22,728 nucleotides of DNA from JBOFSR01 sp051651645 (lineage in GTDB: Bacteria > Spirochaetota > Spirochaetia > Treponematales > Treponemataceae). Made by a program: the position numbers and the translations under genes. The DNA lies in the NCBI GenBank assembly GCA_051651645.1, contig JBOFSR010000089.1:1-22728 (forward strand), written 5' to 3'. Numbering within the stretch: the first letter of the stretch is position 1; each line of letters starts with the position of its first letter. A model generated the notes under the pieces. The model ran no database searches. It saw nothing but the letters and a program-made list of their open reading frames with translations, and was not told the origin of the DNA. Of this stretch, positions 1-8,126 are shown piece after piece.

Positions 1-1
1 A

Positions 2-457
2 AACAATGTCCCAACTGGGGTCATCGATTTAGGCGGAAATATCTATGCCGTGGGAACAAAGAACGACGGCTCTTTATGGCGTATTGGCATAAGAGACCCA
101 ATAACAGAAGGCGGCACTCCCGTTGCTCGCATTGAAGCAATAAATCAATCGGTAGTTACTTCTGGTGCGTATGAAAGATTTTTTGAACAAGACGGAAAAA
201 GATTTCACCATATTTTGGACACAAAAACAGGCTATCCTGCACAAAGCGACGTTGCCTCGTTTACTATCATCAATGAGTCATCACTAATTTCAGATGTCCT
301 GTCAACAACGGCCTTCATTCTTGGAAAGTCCGCAGGACTTGCATTTTTAGAACAAGAAAATATTTTAGGACTGTGTATTACCAACGACAAAAAAATTTTT
401 CCAACCAAAGGATTTTCTCAAAATTGGGATATTTTATCGGCAGAGTATTCTCCGTAA
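2..457 (+). CDS. apbE: FAD:protein FMN transferase, ApbE family (C-terminal part)
   Basis: The frame is open from the window edge to a TAA at 455-457, so only the C-terminal ~151 residues are present. ApbE enzymes transfer FMN from FAD to a Thr/Ser of target proteins, outside the cytoplasmic membrane in bacteria such as those with NQR/RNF complexes. Two family signatures are visible: the nucleotide-binding stretch DLGGNIYAVG near the start of the fragment, and HHILDTKTGYPA in the middle, whose Asp/Thr region binds Mg2+ and the flavin. The closing part (SDVLSTTAFILGKSAGLAFL) matches the usual ApbE end. The fragment needs no internal start; the GTG at position 50 lies inside the glycine-rich motif and is not a real start. 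The hemerythrin gene follows after 22 nt. The family call is firm; the target protein is unknown. Confidence 0.9.
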   Translation, partial: NNVPTGVIDLGGNIYAVGTKNDGSLWRIGIRDPITEGGTPVARIEAINQSVVTSGAYERFFEQDGKRFHHILDTKTGYPAQSDVASFTIINESSLISDVLSTTAFILGKSAGLAFLEQENILGLCITNDKKIFPTKGFSQNWDILSAEYSP

Positions 458-479
458 TATTGAGACAAAAGGAGCACTT

Positions 480-896
480 ATGGCGGAAAAAAAGAATTGG
501 ACAATAGCCTTGTCCGTCGATGTTGAGGAAATTGATTCTCAGCACAAAAAATTGTTTGAAATTGCAAATAATTTATTAAATCTTGCTGAAGCTTCACAAG
601 AAATTTTTTCAGCACACATTGAAAAAATTATACATAAGCTTAGCGATTACACCCAGCAACATTTTACACAAGAAGAAAGTTTTCTTGCACAGCACGAATA
701 TCCATCACTCGATTTTCACAAACAGCAGCATTCAGCCTTTATAAAGGAAGTGAAAAATTCAAAACGCTTAGAAATGCTTTTGGCCGATAAAACGCAAGCG
801 ATTGCACTGTATGATTTTCTCGTTTCTTGGCTTGAAAATCACATTGCACATGCAGATAAAGCGTGGTCTCGGTACATAAAACTTGTAAATTCTTAA
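480..896 (+). CDS. Bacteriohemerythrin
   Basis: This is a small (138 aa) single-domain oxygen-binding di-iron protein. The full ligand set of the family is visible: His22 (DSQHKKL), His61 and Glu65 (HFTQEE), His80 and His84 (HKQQH), and His121 with Asp126 (HIAHAD). The length is that of a stand-alone bacteriohemerythrin, with no fused signalling domain. The start ATG at 480 has AGGAG at 470-474, 5 nt upstream. It lies 22 nt after apbE on the same strand and may be co-transcribed with it. In anaerobic or microaerophilic spirochaetes such proteins are thought to buffer or scavenge O2; that role is inferred from the family. It converges with the minus-strand DUF2804 gene 21 nt downstream. Confidence 0.93.
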   Translation: MAEKKNWTIALSVDVEEIDSQHKKLFEIANNLLNLAEASQEIFSAHIEKIIHKLSDYTQQHFTQEESFLAQHEYPSLDFHKQQHSAFIKEVKNSKRLEMLLADKTQAIALYDFLVSWLENHIAHADKAWSRYIKLVNS

Positions 897-905
897 TCGC
901 ATAAA

Positions 906-948
906 AATTGCAAAATATTATAGCCGATAGCGTAAATGTTTTGCAATT
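906..948 (-). terminator. Inverted repeat at the 3' end of the DUF2804 gene, candidate terminator
   Basis: A perfect 10-bp inverted repeat, AATTGCAAAA at 906-915 and TTTTGCAATT at 939-948, spans the stop codon of the minus-strand gene. Read on the minus strand the second arm runs into a short T-rich tract (905-899), as in an intrinsic terminator. The stem is AT-rich and the loop is 23 nt, so it may be weak. Confidence 0.45.
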
Positions 949-1967
949 CCTGTAAATGATTTTATAAAAAGTGACTCGCCCTCACTGGTAAGAAGCACGC
1001 CTTCAAAGGTGCCGTATAGCAAATGAAAATTTCGATGGACAAAAAAAGCACTCAATTTGTGACTTGAAACTGAAAGCGGTGTAAACGTCAAGTCCACCAT
1101 ACTTTCCGTGTCTTGAATAACCCACGGTTTTGATATGCCTTGAAAACTTGTAATTCGCACAGGTGGTAACGGCCATGTTTTTCCATCAACAAATAAAGCA
1201 TTGTCGTTATAAGTTAATTCATCGGAGGCAGAAAAACTTGTAGCAGAGAGCTTAAATGAAACTTGCTTGCCATTCACAAGACCTTCCCCAATTACCACCT
1301 TTATTTTTGTACGCAACGTTGTATACAAGCGATTTATCTCAAAAAAAGCGACTCCTTGCTGTGGTATACGAGCACCCTCAATATCAACAAAACCTGTAAT
1401 TCCGCCTGTAGTTTGGAAAGAAGCAAAACAACGCCGAGTAACTAAGGCGGGAAGAACTGACATAAGAGAGCCAGTTTTTGCATCATGCAAATTAATTGAA
1501 AATGAAAGATTTATTTTGGGACGAACGGCTGTTTTTTCAAAATTGATTAAAACTAAAAGCTCTCCAAGTTCACGATTCCATTCAAGTCGAAAATACTGCT
1601 TAGAATTATGATTTGTGCAAACGCCTTTTTCAAGTGATAAGGGGATTAATCGCTTACGAGGGAAAAACATTTTTCTAAAAACGTATTTTTTTTGTGTTTG
1701 AGCGTTCCAAATGACTAAATCACTTAACGCAAAAAATTTTGCATCAAAAATATCTATGGTACCAAAATAATTTTCTGTGCTAAAAGCAAAAGAAGTACTT
1801 GCCGTGATGCGCAAATTAGTTAAAAAAAGAGGTAGCGGAATGCCCCCAAAAGGAGACTTTAGGCCTTTTATATCAAGCTTTGAAAAAGGCTCTTTAAAAG
1901 TGCCAAAAGCAGGCTGATGATACTTAATAATATTTTTTGGTGTAGATATAAATTTCCTTGTGTACAA
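918..1967 (-). CDS. DUF2804 domain protein
   Basis: The protein is about 349 aa and resembles DUF2804 proteins common in treponemes. It has an N-terminal LYTRKFIS..P segment, AFGTFKEPFSKLDIKGLKSPFG, then repeated beta-rich stretches (for example YFGTIDIFDAKFFALSDLVIW and GGITGFVDIEGARIP). I see no signal peptide, transmembrane helix or catalytic motif, and the molecular function is unknown. The frame opens with TTG at 1979, but that codon has no ribosome binding site. TTG at 1965-1967 lies 6 nt after GAGG (1974-1977, minus strand), so I prefer it as the start. It sits 37 nt downstream of ymdB on the same strand and is probably expressed from the ymdB promoter. The family call is good; the start is moderately sure. 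Confidence 0.8.
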   Translation of the reverse strand: MYTRKFISTPKNIIKYHQPAFGTFKEPFSKLDIKGLKSPFGGIPLPLFLTNLRITASTSFAFSTENYFGTIDIFDAKFFALSDLVIWNAQTQKKYVFRKMFFPRKRLIPLSLEKGVCTNHNSKQYFRLEWNRELGELLVLINFEKTAVRPKINLSFSINLHDAKTGSLMSVLPALVTRRCFASFQTTGGITGFVDIEGARIPQQGVAFFEINRLYTTLRTKIKVVIGEGLVNGKQVSFKLSATSFSASDELTYNDNALFVDGKTWPLPPVRITSFQGISKPWVIQDTESMVDLTFTPLSVSSHKLSAFFVHRNFHLLYGTFEGVLLTSEGESLFIKSFTGIAKHLRYRL

Positions 1968-2004
1968 AAAAAACCTCAAAAAAAATAATTTTACTTAATT
2001 TCAA

Positions 2005-2838
2005 TTATCGGCAGGATATGCGTTTAATCGACAAAGTTTTTTTTGTTTCCATGTCAATTTCAGCAATAATGCCTTGAATGCAAGCCTCACCTTGTGCGTT
2101 TTCAAGTTTATACAAAACTTGCGTTAAATTTCTGCGGATCGAGCTTTCAATTACGCTACCTATAACAGATTTTTGCACGCCAGTGAGTCCTAAGTCCGTT
2201 ATATATCCTGTGCCCTTGGGTAAAATTCTCTCATCACTTGTTTGAACATGCGTATGCGTTCCGCAAACAAGAGTTGCCCTACCATCCAAAAAGTAGGCAA
2301 GAGCTTCTTTTTCATCATTTGACTCAGCGTGAAAATCAATTACCAAAGCCGCATTTTTTTCGTTGGCCGTCAAGGCAGCATGATGGGCACACATAAAAGG
2401 ACAATCAATTGCTGTCATGTGTTTTCTCCCTTGAATATTCAAAACCGCAATAGATCCTTTTGGCGTTTCAAAAAATTTAAATCCACTGCCGTGAACACCT
2501 TCTTCTGCACTTAAATCTTTTTGTACAAATTCATTAAAAACAGTTGCTCCCGCAGTCGAATAATTTTCTGGACGCAAAATCTCATCTTTAGCATCTAAAT
2601 ACGCATAAATCTCTTTTTTCTCAAAGGTGTGATTACCGCCAGTTAGGACATTTACTCCGCTAGCAAGAATTTTTTCAGCGTCAGATTCAAGCAATCCGTA
2701 TCCACCAGAAGCGTTCTCAGCATTCGCGATAACAAAATCAACAGCGTGTTCCTTTATAATAGAAGAAAGATTTTCTTGTAAAGCAATTATTCCCGCCTCA
2801 CCAAAAACATCCCCAATCAAACAAATTTTCAAAGTCAT
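2005..2838 (-). CDS. ymdB: YmdB-like metallophosphoesterase (TIGR00282 family)
   Basis: This 277-aa protein belongs to the calcineurin-like phosphoesterases of the YmdB type; the Bacillus member hydrolyses 2',3'-cyclic nucleotides and is tied to RNA-decay regulation. The di-metal site motifs appear in order: GDVFG (Asp10), NAENA (39-43), GGNHTF (67-72), DFHAES (about 168-173) and GTHTHVQT (about 193-200). The middle NIQGRKHM resembles the NLQGR of YmdB. The length matches the family. The start ATG at 2838 is fixed by the first beta strand (KICLIGD), which needs all the N-terminal residues. There is no Shine-Dalgarno sequence; the promoter abuts the start, suggesting a leaderless mRNA. It is divergent from secA and followed by the DUF2804 gene. 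Confidence 0.93.
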   Translation of the reverse strand: MTLKICLIGDVFGEAGIIALQENLSSIIKEHAVDFVIANAENASGGYGLLESDAEKILASGVNVLTGGNHTFEKKEIYAYLDAKDEILRPENYSTAGATVFNEFVQKDLSAEEGVHGSGFKFFETPKGSIAVLNIQGRKHMTAIDCPFMCAHHAALTANEKNAALVIDFHAESNDEKEALAYFLDGRATLVCGTHTHVQTSDERILPKGTGYITDLGLTGVQKSVIGSVIESSIRRNLTQVLYKLENAQGEACIQGIIAEIDMETKKTLSIKRISCR

Positions 2839-2846
2839 GTTTGGCG

Positions 2847-2875
2847 AGTATATCGTATTTGTAAAGCTTTGTCAA
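2847..2875 (-). promoter_or_regulatory. Sigma70-type promoter for ymdB, close to the start codon
   Basis: On the minus strand TTGACA (2870-2875) is followed after exactly 17 nt by TATACT (2847-2852). The -10 box ends 8 nt before the ATG, so transcription should start about 2-3 nt upstream of the start codon. Confidence 0.75.
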
Positions 2876-2946
2876 AAAGCCCTCGAGCGAGTTTTCACGT
2901 GGTTATCCTCTTGCTACTTTTGCTAATTATAAGTAAAATGAAAGGT

Positions 2947-5715
2947 ATGAGTGTTGCAGATAAAATAATAACCTTTATTTTTGGTTCAAAGCATGACAGG
3001 GATGCAAAAAATATGATCCCGTTAGTCAAAAAGATAAATGAAAAAGAATCATGGGCAAAAAATCTTTCAAAGGATGATTTTCCCCGACAAACGGCAGTCC
3101 TAAAAGAACGATTTTCAAAAGGTGAAAGCCTAGAAAGCCTTATTCCAGAGGGCTTTGCTCTTGCGCGGGAAGCTGCAAATCGTGTGCTTGGAGAGCGAGC
3201 TTACGACGTTCAACTTATGGGATCGCTCGTTCTTAACAGCGGTAAGATTGTTGAAATGAAAACAGGTGAAGGAAAAACGCTCATGTGCGTTGCTGCCGCT
3301 TATTTAAATAGTTTAACAGGCAAAGGCGTGCATATTGTTACAGTCAATGATTACCTTGCCGAGCGTGATGCAAATTGGATGCGTCCTGTCTATGAATACT
3401 TAGGTCAAACTGTCGGCATTATTCTTTCAAGTATGGATAACTATGCTCGCAAAAATGCCTATAGTTGTGATATTACATACGCAACCAACAATGAACTTGG
3501 TTTTGATTTTCTTCGCGATAATATGGCTCGAACCCTTGAAGAAAAGGTGCAACGAGAATTTTCATTTTGTATTGTTGACGAGATTGACTCAATTTTAATT
3601 GACGAGGCACGAACGCCACTGATTATTTCTGGACAGGGCGAGGATGATACAGCAAAATTTTATGAAGTTGATAAATTAATTGGTGCATTAAAAGAGGTGG
3701 AAAAGAAAGCTGGCACAAATGATTATCCTGATGAAGTGCAAGGTGAAGAAATTAAAGGCGATTATAAAATTGATGAAAAAAATAAACGCATTTCATTTAC
3801 CGATGAAGGAATGCTTCATATTGAGCAAATCCTACAAAGCAAAAATATGATTACAGGCAGCCTTTTTAATGAGGAAAACTTTGAATACATTCATTATTTT
3901 ACTCAAGCAATACGTGCCCACGTACTTTATAGCCATGACGTCGACTATGTAGTACGAGATCGAGCAGTGCAAATAGTTGATGAGTTTACTGGGCGTATTT
4001 TGGAAGGCCGTCGTTACGGGGATGGTTTACACCAAGCGATTGAAGCAAAAGAGCATATAAAAATTGCCCAAAGAAATAGAACACTTGCAACAATTACATT
4101 TCAAAATTTTTTCAGAATGTATGATAAACTTTCAGGAATGACTGGAACAGCAGACACTGAAGCCATTGAATTTAATAAAATTTATAGCCTAGATGTTGTT
4201 GTTATTCCAACCAATAAGCCAGTTGCCCGTCTTGATGAGCATGATGAAGTTTACCTTAATGAACAAGACAAATGGAATGCAATTTGTATGGAAATTAAAG
4301 ACTGCCACGCAAAGGGACAACCCGTTTTAGTTGGTACTGTTTCTATAGAAAAATCTGAACATTTATCAAAACAGCTTACACGCAATGGTATTCCCCATGA
4401 AGTATTAAATGCAAAAAATCACGAGCGCGAAGCACTGATTATTGCAGAAGCGGGTGCAAGAGGATCGGTAACGATTGCTACAAACATGGCAGGTCGGGGA
4501 ACTGACATCAAACTCGGGGGAAATCCTGAATTTAGGGCAAGAAAAAAAGCTGGCACAAAGGCAACAGAGGAACAGTTGCAAGCGGCACTTGAAATTGAAA
4601 AAGAAAAATGGAAAATTGAATACGAGCAAGTAAAAGAAGCTGGCGGATTATATGTTATTGGTACAGAAAGACATGAAAGCCGTCGTATTGATAATCAGTT
4701 ACGAGGACGTTCTGGGCGACAGGGGGATCCTGGGCGCAGCAAATTTTATCTTTCTATGGATGATGACTTAATGAGGCTGTTTGGTGGAGAGCGGATGAAA
4801 AGCATGATGAGCCGAATCGGTATGGAGCCAGGGGAGCCAATTTTTCATCCATGGCTTAACCGAGGAATTGAAAAAGCTCAAAGCAAGGTTGAGGCGAGAA
4901 ACTTTGACATTCGTAAGCATTTGCTCGATTACGACACCGTCTTAAATGAGCAGCGGACTTTTATTTATGGACAACGCGATGCAATTTTAAGTGATGAAAA
5001 ATTAAAAGAACGAATTTTGAACACGGCAGAAGAGACAATTGAAACATTTGCAACCGAGTATAAAAATGATTTTAGAAAAGATTCTGACCTTGCCTTTTCC
5101 GCCTTTGAAGACAAAATCAAAAAGGTATTTGGGCTCACCCTCGCTCTTGATGCAAAAAAATATGAATCAGCAAAGCAAGAAATCCTTGAAGAGGATACTA
5201 TAAACGCCCTCAAAGAGGATCTTACACAAAAAGAATCTTTGATCGGTAGTGAAAACCTCAATATGTTTATTCGCTATCAATACATTCAAGACATTGATCG
5301 CAAGTGGCTTGATCACCTTGAGGCACTTGAAGGCTTACGCGAAGCAGTTTATTTGCGCTCTTATGGATCAAAAAACCCTCTAACTGAGTATAAAATTGAT
5401 GGATTTAATATTTTTTACGCCATGATTGATAGCATAAAACTTGATATTGCAAGCCGTGTATTTAAAGTTAAAGTGCAACTCTCCCCAGAAGGGCAGTCAA
5501 AGCGTTCTATGCGACAAATTAGCATGAATGCACAACACAGCGACTTACAAAATTTTGGCAGTCATCAAATTCCTCCACCGAGAGGAAATCCCATCATGCA
5601 AAATAAAAATAAGCCAGAAAATGTAACCGTGGTTCGCCATGAACCAAAGGTTGGCAGAAATGATCCTTGTCCGTGTGGCTCAGGAAAAAAATACAAACAA
5701 TGCCACGGACGATAA
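2947..5715 (+). CDS. secA: Preprotein translocase ATPase SecA
   Basis: SecA is the motor ATPase that drives unfolded preproteins through SecYEG. From the ATG at 2947 the protein has 922 aa. Visible elements are: MKTGEGKT (Walker A, about 105-111), TVNDYLAERDA, FDFLRDNMA, VDEIDSILIDEARTPL (Walker B region), FTGRILEGRRYGDGLHQAIEAKE, QNFFRMYDKLSGMTGTADTEA, TNMAGRGTDIKLGG, ERHESRRIDNQLRGRSGRQGDPG (split here: RGRSGRQGDPG is motif VI), and the C-terminal zinc-binding tail NDPCPCGSGKKYKQCHGR, which contacts SecB or lipids in other bacteria. The frame is open back to 2869, but that N-terminal extension is unlike SecA. Real starts are ATG 2947 (MSVADKII) or ATG 2938 (MKGMSVAD). AAAGG at 2941-2945 is too close to 2947 to act as a normal ribosome binding site, so the start is not settled. 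Confidence 0.97.
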   Translation: MSVADKIITFIFGSKHDRDAKNMIPLVKKINEKESWAKNLSKDDFPRQTAVLKERFSKGESLESLIPEGFALAREAANRVLGERAYDVQLMGSLVLNSGKIVEMKTGEGKTLMCVAAAYLNSLTGKGVHIVTVNDYLAERDANWMRPVYEYLGQTVGIILSSMDNYARKNAYSCDITYATNNELGFDFLRDNMARTLEEKVQREFSFCIVDEIDSILIDEARTPLIISGQGEDDTAKFYEVDKLIGALKEVEKKAGTNDYPDEVQGEEIKGDYKIDEKNKRISFTDEGMLHIEQILQSKNMITGSLFNEENFEYIHYFTQAIRAHVLYSHDVDYVVRDRAVQIVDEFTGRILEGRRYGDGLHQAIEAKEHIKIAQRNRTLATITFQNFFRMYDKLSGMTGTADTEAIEFNKIYSLDVVVIPTNKPVARLDEHDEVYLNEQDKWNAICMEIKDCHAKGQPVLVGTVSIEKSEHLSKQLTRNGIPHEVLNAKNHEREALIIAEAGARGSVTIATNMAGRGTDIKLGGNPEFRARKKAGTKATEEQLQAALEIEKEKWKIEYEQVKEAGGLYVIGTERHESRRIDNQLRGRSGRQGDPGRSKFYLSMDDDLMRLFGGERMKSMMSRIGMEPGEPIFHPWLNRGIEKAQSKVEARNFDIRKHLLDYDTVLNEQRTFIYGQRDAILSDEKLKERILNTAEETIETFATEYKNDFRKDSDLAFSAFEDKIKKVFGLTLALDAKKYESAKQEILEEDTINALKEDLTQKESLIGSENLNMFIRYQYIQDIDRKWLDHLEALEGLREAVYLRSYGSKNPLTEYKIDGFNIFYAMIDSIKLDIASRVFKVKVQLSPEGQSKRSMRQISMNAQHSDLQNFGSHQIPPPRGNPIMQNKNKPENVTVVRHEPKVGRNDPCPCGSGKKYKQCHGR

Positions 5716-5768
5716 AGATTGAGACTATAGCCAAAAATTAAAACTGTGTACTATGTATAAGGAAAAAA

Positions 5769-6482
5769 ATGAGATTTTTTGTTGCATTTATTCGCTTTGT
5801 AATTTATTTAACCTTCGAGAAAAAACGCCTGCGAGAAGTAAAGGCTCTTGAAAAAGCTGGCGAGATTGAAAAACGCAACGAGATGGTGCTTGACGTTGTA
5901 CAAAATTGGGGGAGACACATTGTTTCCCTCAGTAGCAAAAAAACAACCGTTACAGTAGAAGGCGAAGAAAATATTATACAAGACCGATCGGTCGTTTTTG
6001 TAGCAAATCATCAAAGTTTTTTTGATATTGCCTGTATGCTCGGCTATATTCGCAAGCCGTTCGCATTTGTTGCAAAAAAAGAAGTCAAAAAAATTCCGCT
6101 TATTCCTGCATGGATGGAACTCATGCACTGCGTTTTTATCGATAGAAATAATCCACGCCAATCCTTGCAAGCAATGAGTCAAGCAATTGGAAATGTAAAA
6201 AACGGCTATTCTCTGGTAATTTTCCCTGAAGGAACGCGAACAAAGACTGGCGAAGTGCAAGAATTTAAGGCAGGAAGTTTTAAGCTGGCTCTAAAATCAA
6301 AGGCTCCAATCATTCCTGTAACGATTTTGGGAACACGTGCGATGCTTGAAGAAAAAGGATTACGTGCAGGAACGGTAACAATCAAATTACACAAACCCAT
6401 TTTTACAGAAAATTTAACAAAAGAAGAAGTGGCTGCACTTCCAGAGCGTGTAAGAAAAATAATTGTAGATGGTATTGTGTAG
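5769..6482 (+). CDS. plsC: 1-acyl-sn-glycerol-3-phosphate acyltransferase (PlsC family)
   Basis: This 237-aa membrane-associated acyltransferase acylates lysophosphatidic acid to phosphatidic acid in phospholipid synthesis. The catalytic HX4D motif is NHQSFFD (His81, Asp86), the acceptor-binding motif is FPEGTR (152-157), and a basic VAKKEVKKIP block and a hydrophobic AFIRFVIYL N-terminus are present. The ATG at 5769 has AAGGA at 5759-5763, 5 nt upstream. It follows secA by 53 nt and its TAG (6480-6482) is separated by one base from the ATG of znuA, so translation is probably coupled. The substrate preference within the family cannot be read from the sequence. Confidence 0.92.
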   Translation: MRFFVAFIRFVIYLTFEKKRLREVKALEKAGEIEKRNEMVLDVVQNWGRHIVSLSSKKTTVTVEGEENIIQDRSVVFVANHQSFFDIACMLGYIRKPFAFVAKKEVKKIPLIPAWMELMHCVFIDRNNPRQSLQAMSQAIGNVKNGYSLVIFPEGTRTKTGEVQEFKAGSFKLALKSKAPIIPVTILGTRAMLEEKGLRAGTVTIKLHKPIFTENLTKEEVAALPERVRKIIVDGIV

Positions 6483-6483
6483 C

Positions 6484-7449
6484 ATGAGAATTGTTGTACT
6501 CGTTCTCAGTGCTTTTTTTCTCTTTTCATGCAATAAAACACAACCAGAGAATACTCATGAACCACAGAAAATCACCGTTGTTACAACACTTTTCCCCGTC
6601 TACGATTTTGTACAAAATATTGCCACTGAAAAAGTTACTACAATTTTACTTGGTAATACTGGCGGCCAAGTGCATTCTTTTGAGCCAAGCCCCAAAGACA
6701 TAAAAGTCATAAAAAATGCCTCTATTCTCATTTACACTGGCGGTGAAAGTGATGCACGGTTCACCCATGCATTAAAGGCAAGCAAACAATCTAACACTCA
6801 AAAAATACTCAGGCTTTTTGATTTTCTTGATTTGCTGCCCATTGATGAAAGCTTTTTATCCACTGAAAAAGATATACACACGGCGGCGAATCATCCTGCA
6901 GATGAACATTTAGATGACTCGCAATATGACGAACATGTGCTGACATCCCTTGTAAATGCACAGAAAACGGTTATTACAATCGCTCAAATATTAGGGGAAG
7001 TAGACTCAGAAAATGAGATTTTTTATACAAAAAATGCACAAAGCTACGCAGAGCTTCTAGCTCTCTTTCACAGTGATTTTGAAAATCTTGTAAAAAACGC
7101 TCCGCGGAAGGTGATTGCCATTGCCGACAAATTCCCCTTACGCTATTTTGCCCATGATTACAACTTACAATACCATGCACTTTTTGATACCTGCTCAACA
7201 CAAACAGAACCGAGTGCTTCGAAAATTACCAAGCTAATAAAAAAAATCAACAACGAAGCAATCCCTACCGTTTTTTATATGGAACTTACAAATAATTCAC
7301 TTGCAAAAATGATTGCTCGCGAAACTGGGGCAAAAGTTAGCACACTGAATGCCTATCATACCGTTTCATCCAAGGAATTCGCCCAAGGCATTTCTTATCT
7401 TGATTTAGTAAAGCAAAATTATAATGCCTTAAAGGAAGCACTGTATTGA
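6484..7449 (+). CDS. znuA: Zinc/manganese ABC transporter substrate-binding lipoprotein (ZnuA-like)
   Basis: The protein has 321 aa. The N-terminus is a lipoprotein signal (MRIVVLVLSAFFLFSC) with the lipobox LFSC and lipidated Cys16. It belongs to the cluster A-I metal-binding proteins: GGQVHSFEPSPKD gives the first metal His, a short acidic, His-containing loop (DIHTAANHPADEHLDD) follows, then YDEHVLTS, LRYFAHDYNLQYHAL, and the closing YLDLVKQN. The His-containing loop is typical of zinc binders, so zinc is favoured over manganese. A longer frame opens at 6469, but ATG 6484 gives the correct signal peptide. It starts one base after the plsC stop and overlaps znuC by 4 nt. Confidence 0.9.
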   Translation: MRIVVLVLSAFFLFSCNKTQPENTHEPQKITVVTTLFPVYDFVQNIATEKVTTILLGNTGGQVHSFEPSPKDIKVIKNASILIYTGGESDARFTHALKASKQSNTQKILRLFDFLDLLPIDESFLSTEKDIHTAANHPADEHLDDSQYDEHVLTSLVNAQKTVITIAQILGEVDSENEIFYTKNAQSYAELLALFHSDFENLVKNAPRKVIAIADKFPLRYFAHDYNLQYHALFDTCSTQTEPSASKITKLIKKINNEAIPTVFYMELTNNSLAKMIARETGAKVSTLNAYHTVSSKEFAQGISYLDLVKQNYNALKEALY

Positions 7450-8126
7450 AGGCCTTAATCACGTGCAAAGATGTCAGTATTGGCTATGATAACACCGCTA
7501 TTTTGCATGACGTAAACTTTTTTGTGCCTGAAAAAAGCTTTCTTTCAATTATTGGAGGGAATGGTGCAGGAAAAACAACACTGTTGCAAACACTCCTTCA
7601 GTTGAAGCCCGCTTTAGCAGGAACAATTTTTTTTGACAAAGATTGTAAAAAAACTGAGATTGGCTATGTCCCTCAAAAATTCATACATCAAAATAACTTT
7701 CCTGCAAGCGTTTGGGAGGTTATGCTTTCAGGCAGACTTAATCAGCATTTTTTTTCACCTTTTTTTTCAAAGGAAGATAAAACTATTGCCGAACAAAATT
7801 TAGAACGATTAAAGATTCATCCCCTGAAAAATAAAAGCTATCAAGAACTCTCTGTTGGGCAACAACAAAAAGTCCTTTTAGCAAGAGCTTTATGTGCAAC
7901 AAAAAAACTTATTTTCCTCGATGAGCCTATTTCAAGCCTTGATCCTACCGCCAAAAATGAATTATATGAAATTATTCTTCAACTGAACAAAGAGCAAAAT
8001 ATTACAATCGTTATGATTTCGCATGATATTGAATCGGTACAAAAATATTCCACTCATATTTTGGAGATAAAAAATCACCGTGCTTTTTTTTCTGCAATCA
8101 ACGATGAAACAAGGAATGAGGCATGA
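7446..8126 (+). CDS. znuC: Zinc/manganese ABC transporter ATP-binding protein (ZnuC-like)
   Basis: This 226-aa ABC ATPase powers the metal importer. Walker A is GGNGAGKT (37-44), the Q-loop lies in IGYVPQKF, the signature is LSVGQQQK, Walker B is LIFLDEP followed by the D-loop SSLDP, and the switch His is in ISHD. The TTG start at 7446 overlaps the znuA stop (TTGA) and has AAGGAA at 7432-7437, 8 nt upstream. It overlaps znuB by the ATGA arrangement at its 3' end. This is the standard order of an A-C-B metal importer operon. Confidence 0.92.
   Translation: MKALITCKDVSIGYDNTAILHDVNFFVPEKSFLSIIGGNGAGKTTLLQTLLQLKPALAGTIFFDKDCKKTEIGYVPQKFIHQNNFPASVWEVMLSGRLNQHFFSPFFSKEDKTIAEQNLERLKIHPLKNKSYQELSVGQQQKVLLARALCATKKLIFLDEPISSLDPTAKNELYEIILQLNKEQNITIVMISHDIESVQKYSTHILEIKNHRAFFSAINDETRNEA

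Noticed and set aside
1263..1611. Plus-strand frames opposite the DUF2804 gene
   Set aside because: They are shadows of a well-supported minus-strand gene and have no ribosome binding sites or recognisable domains.
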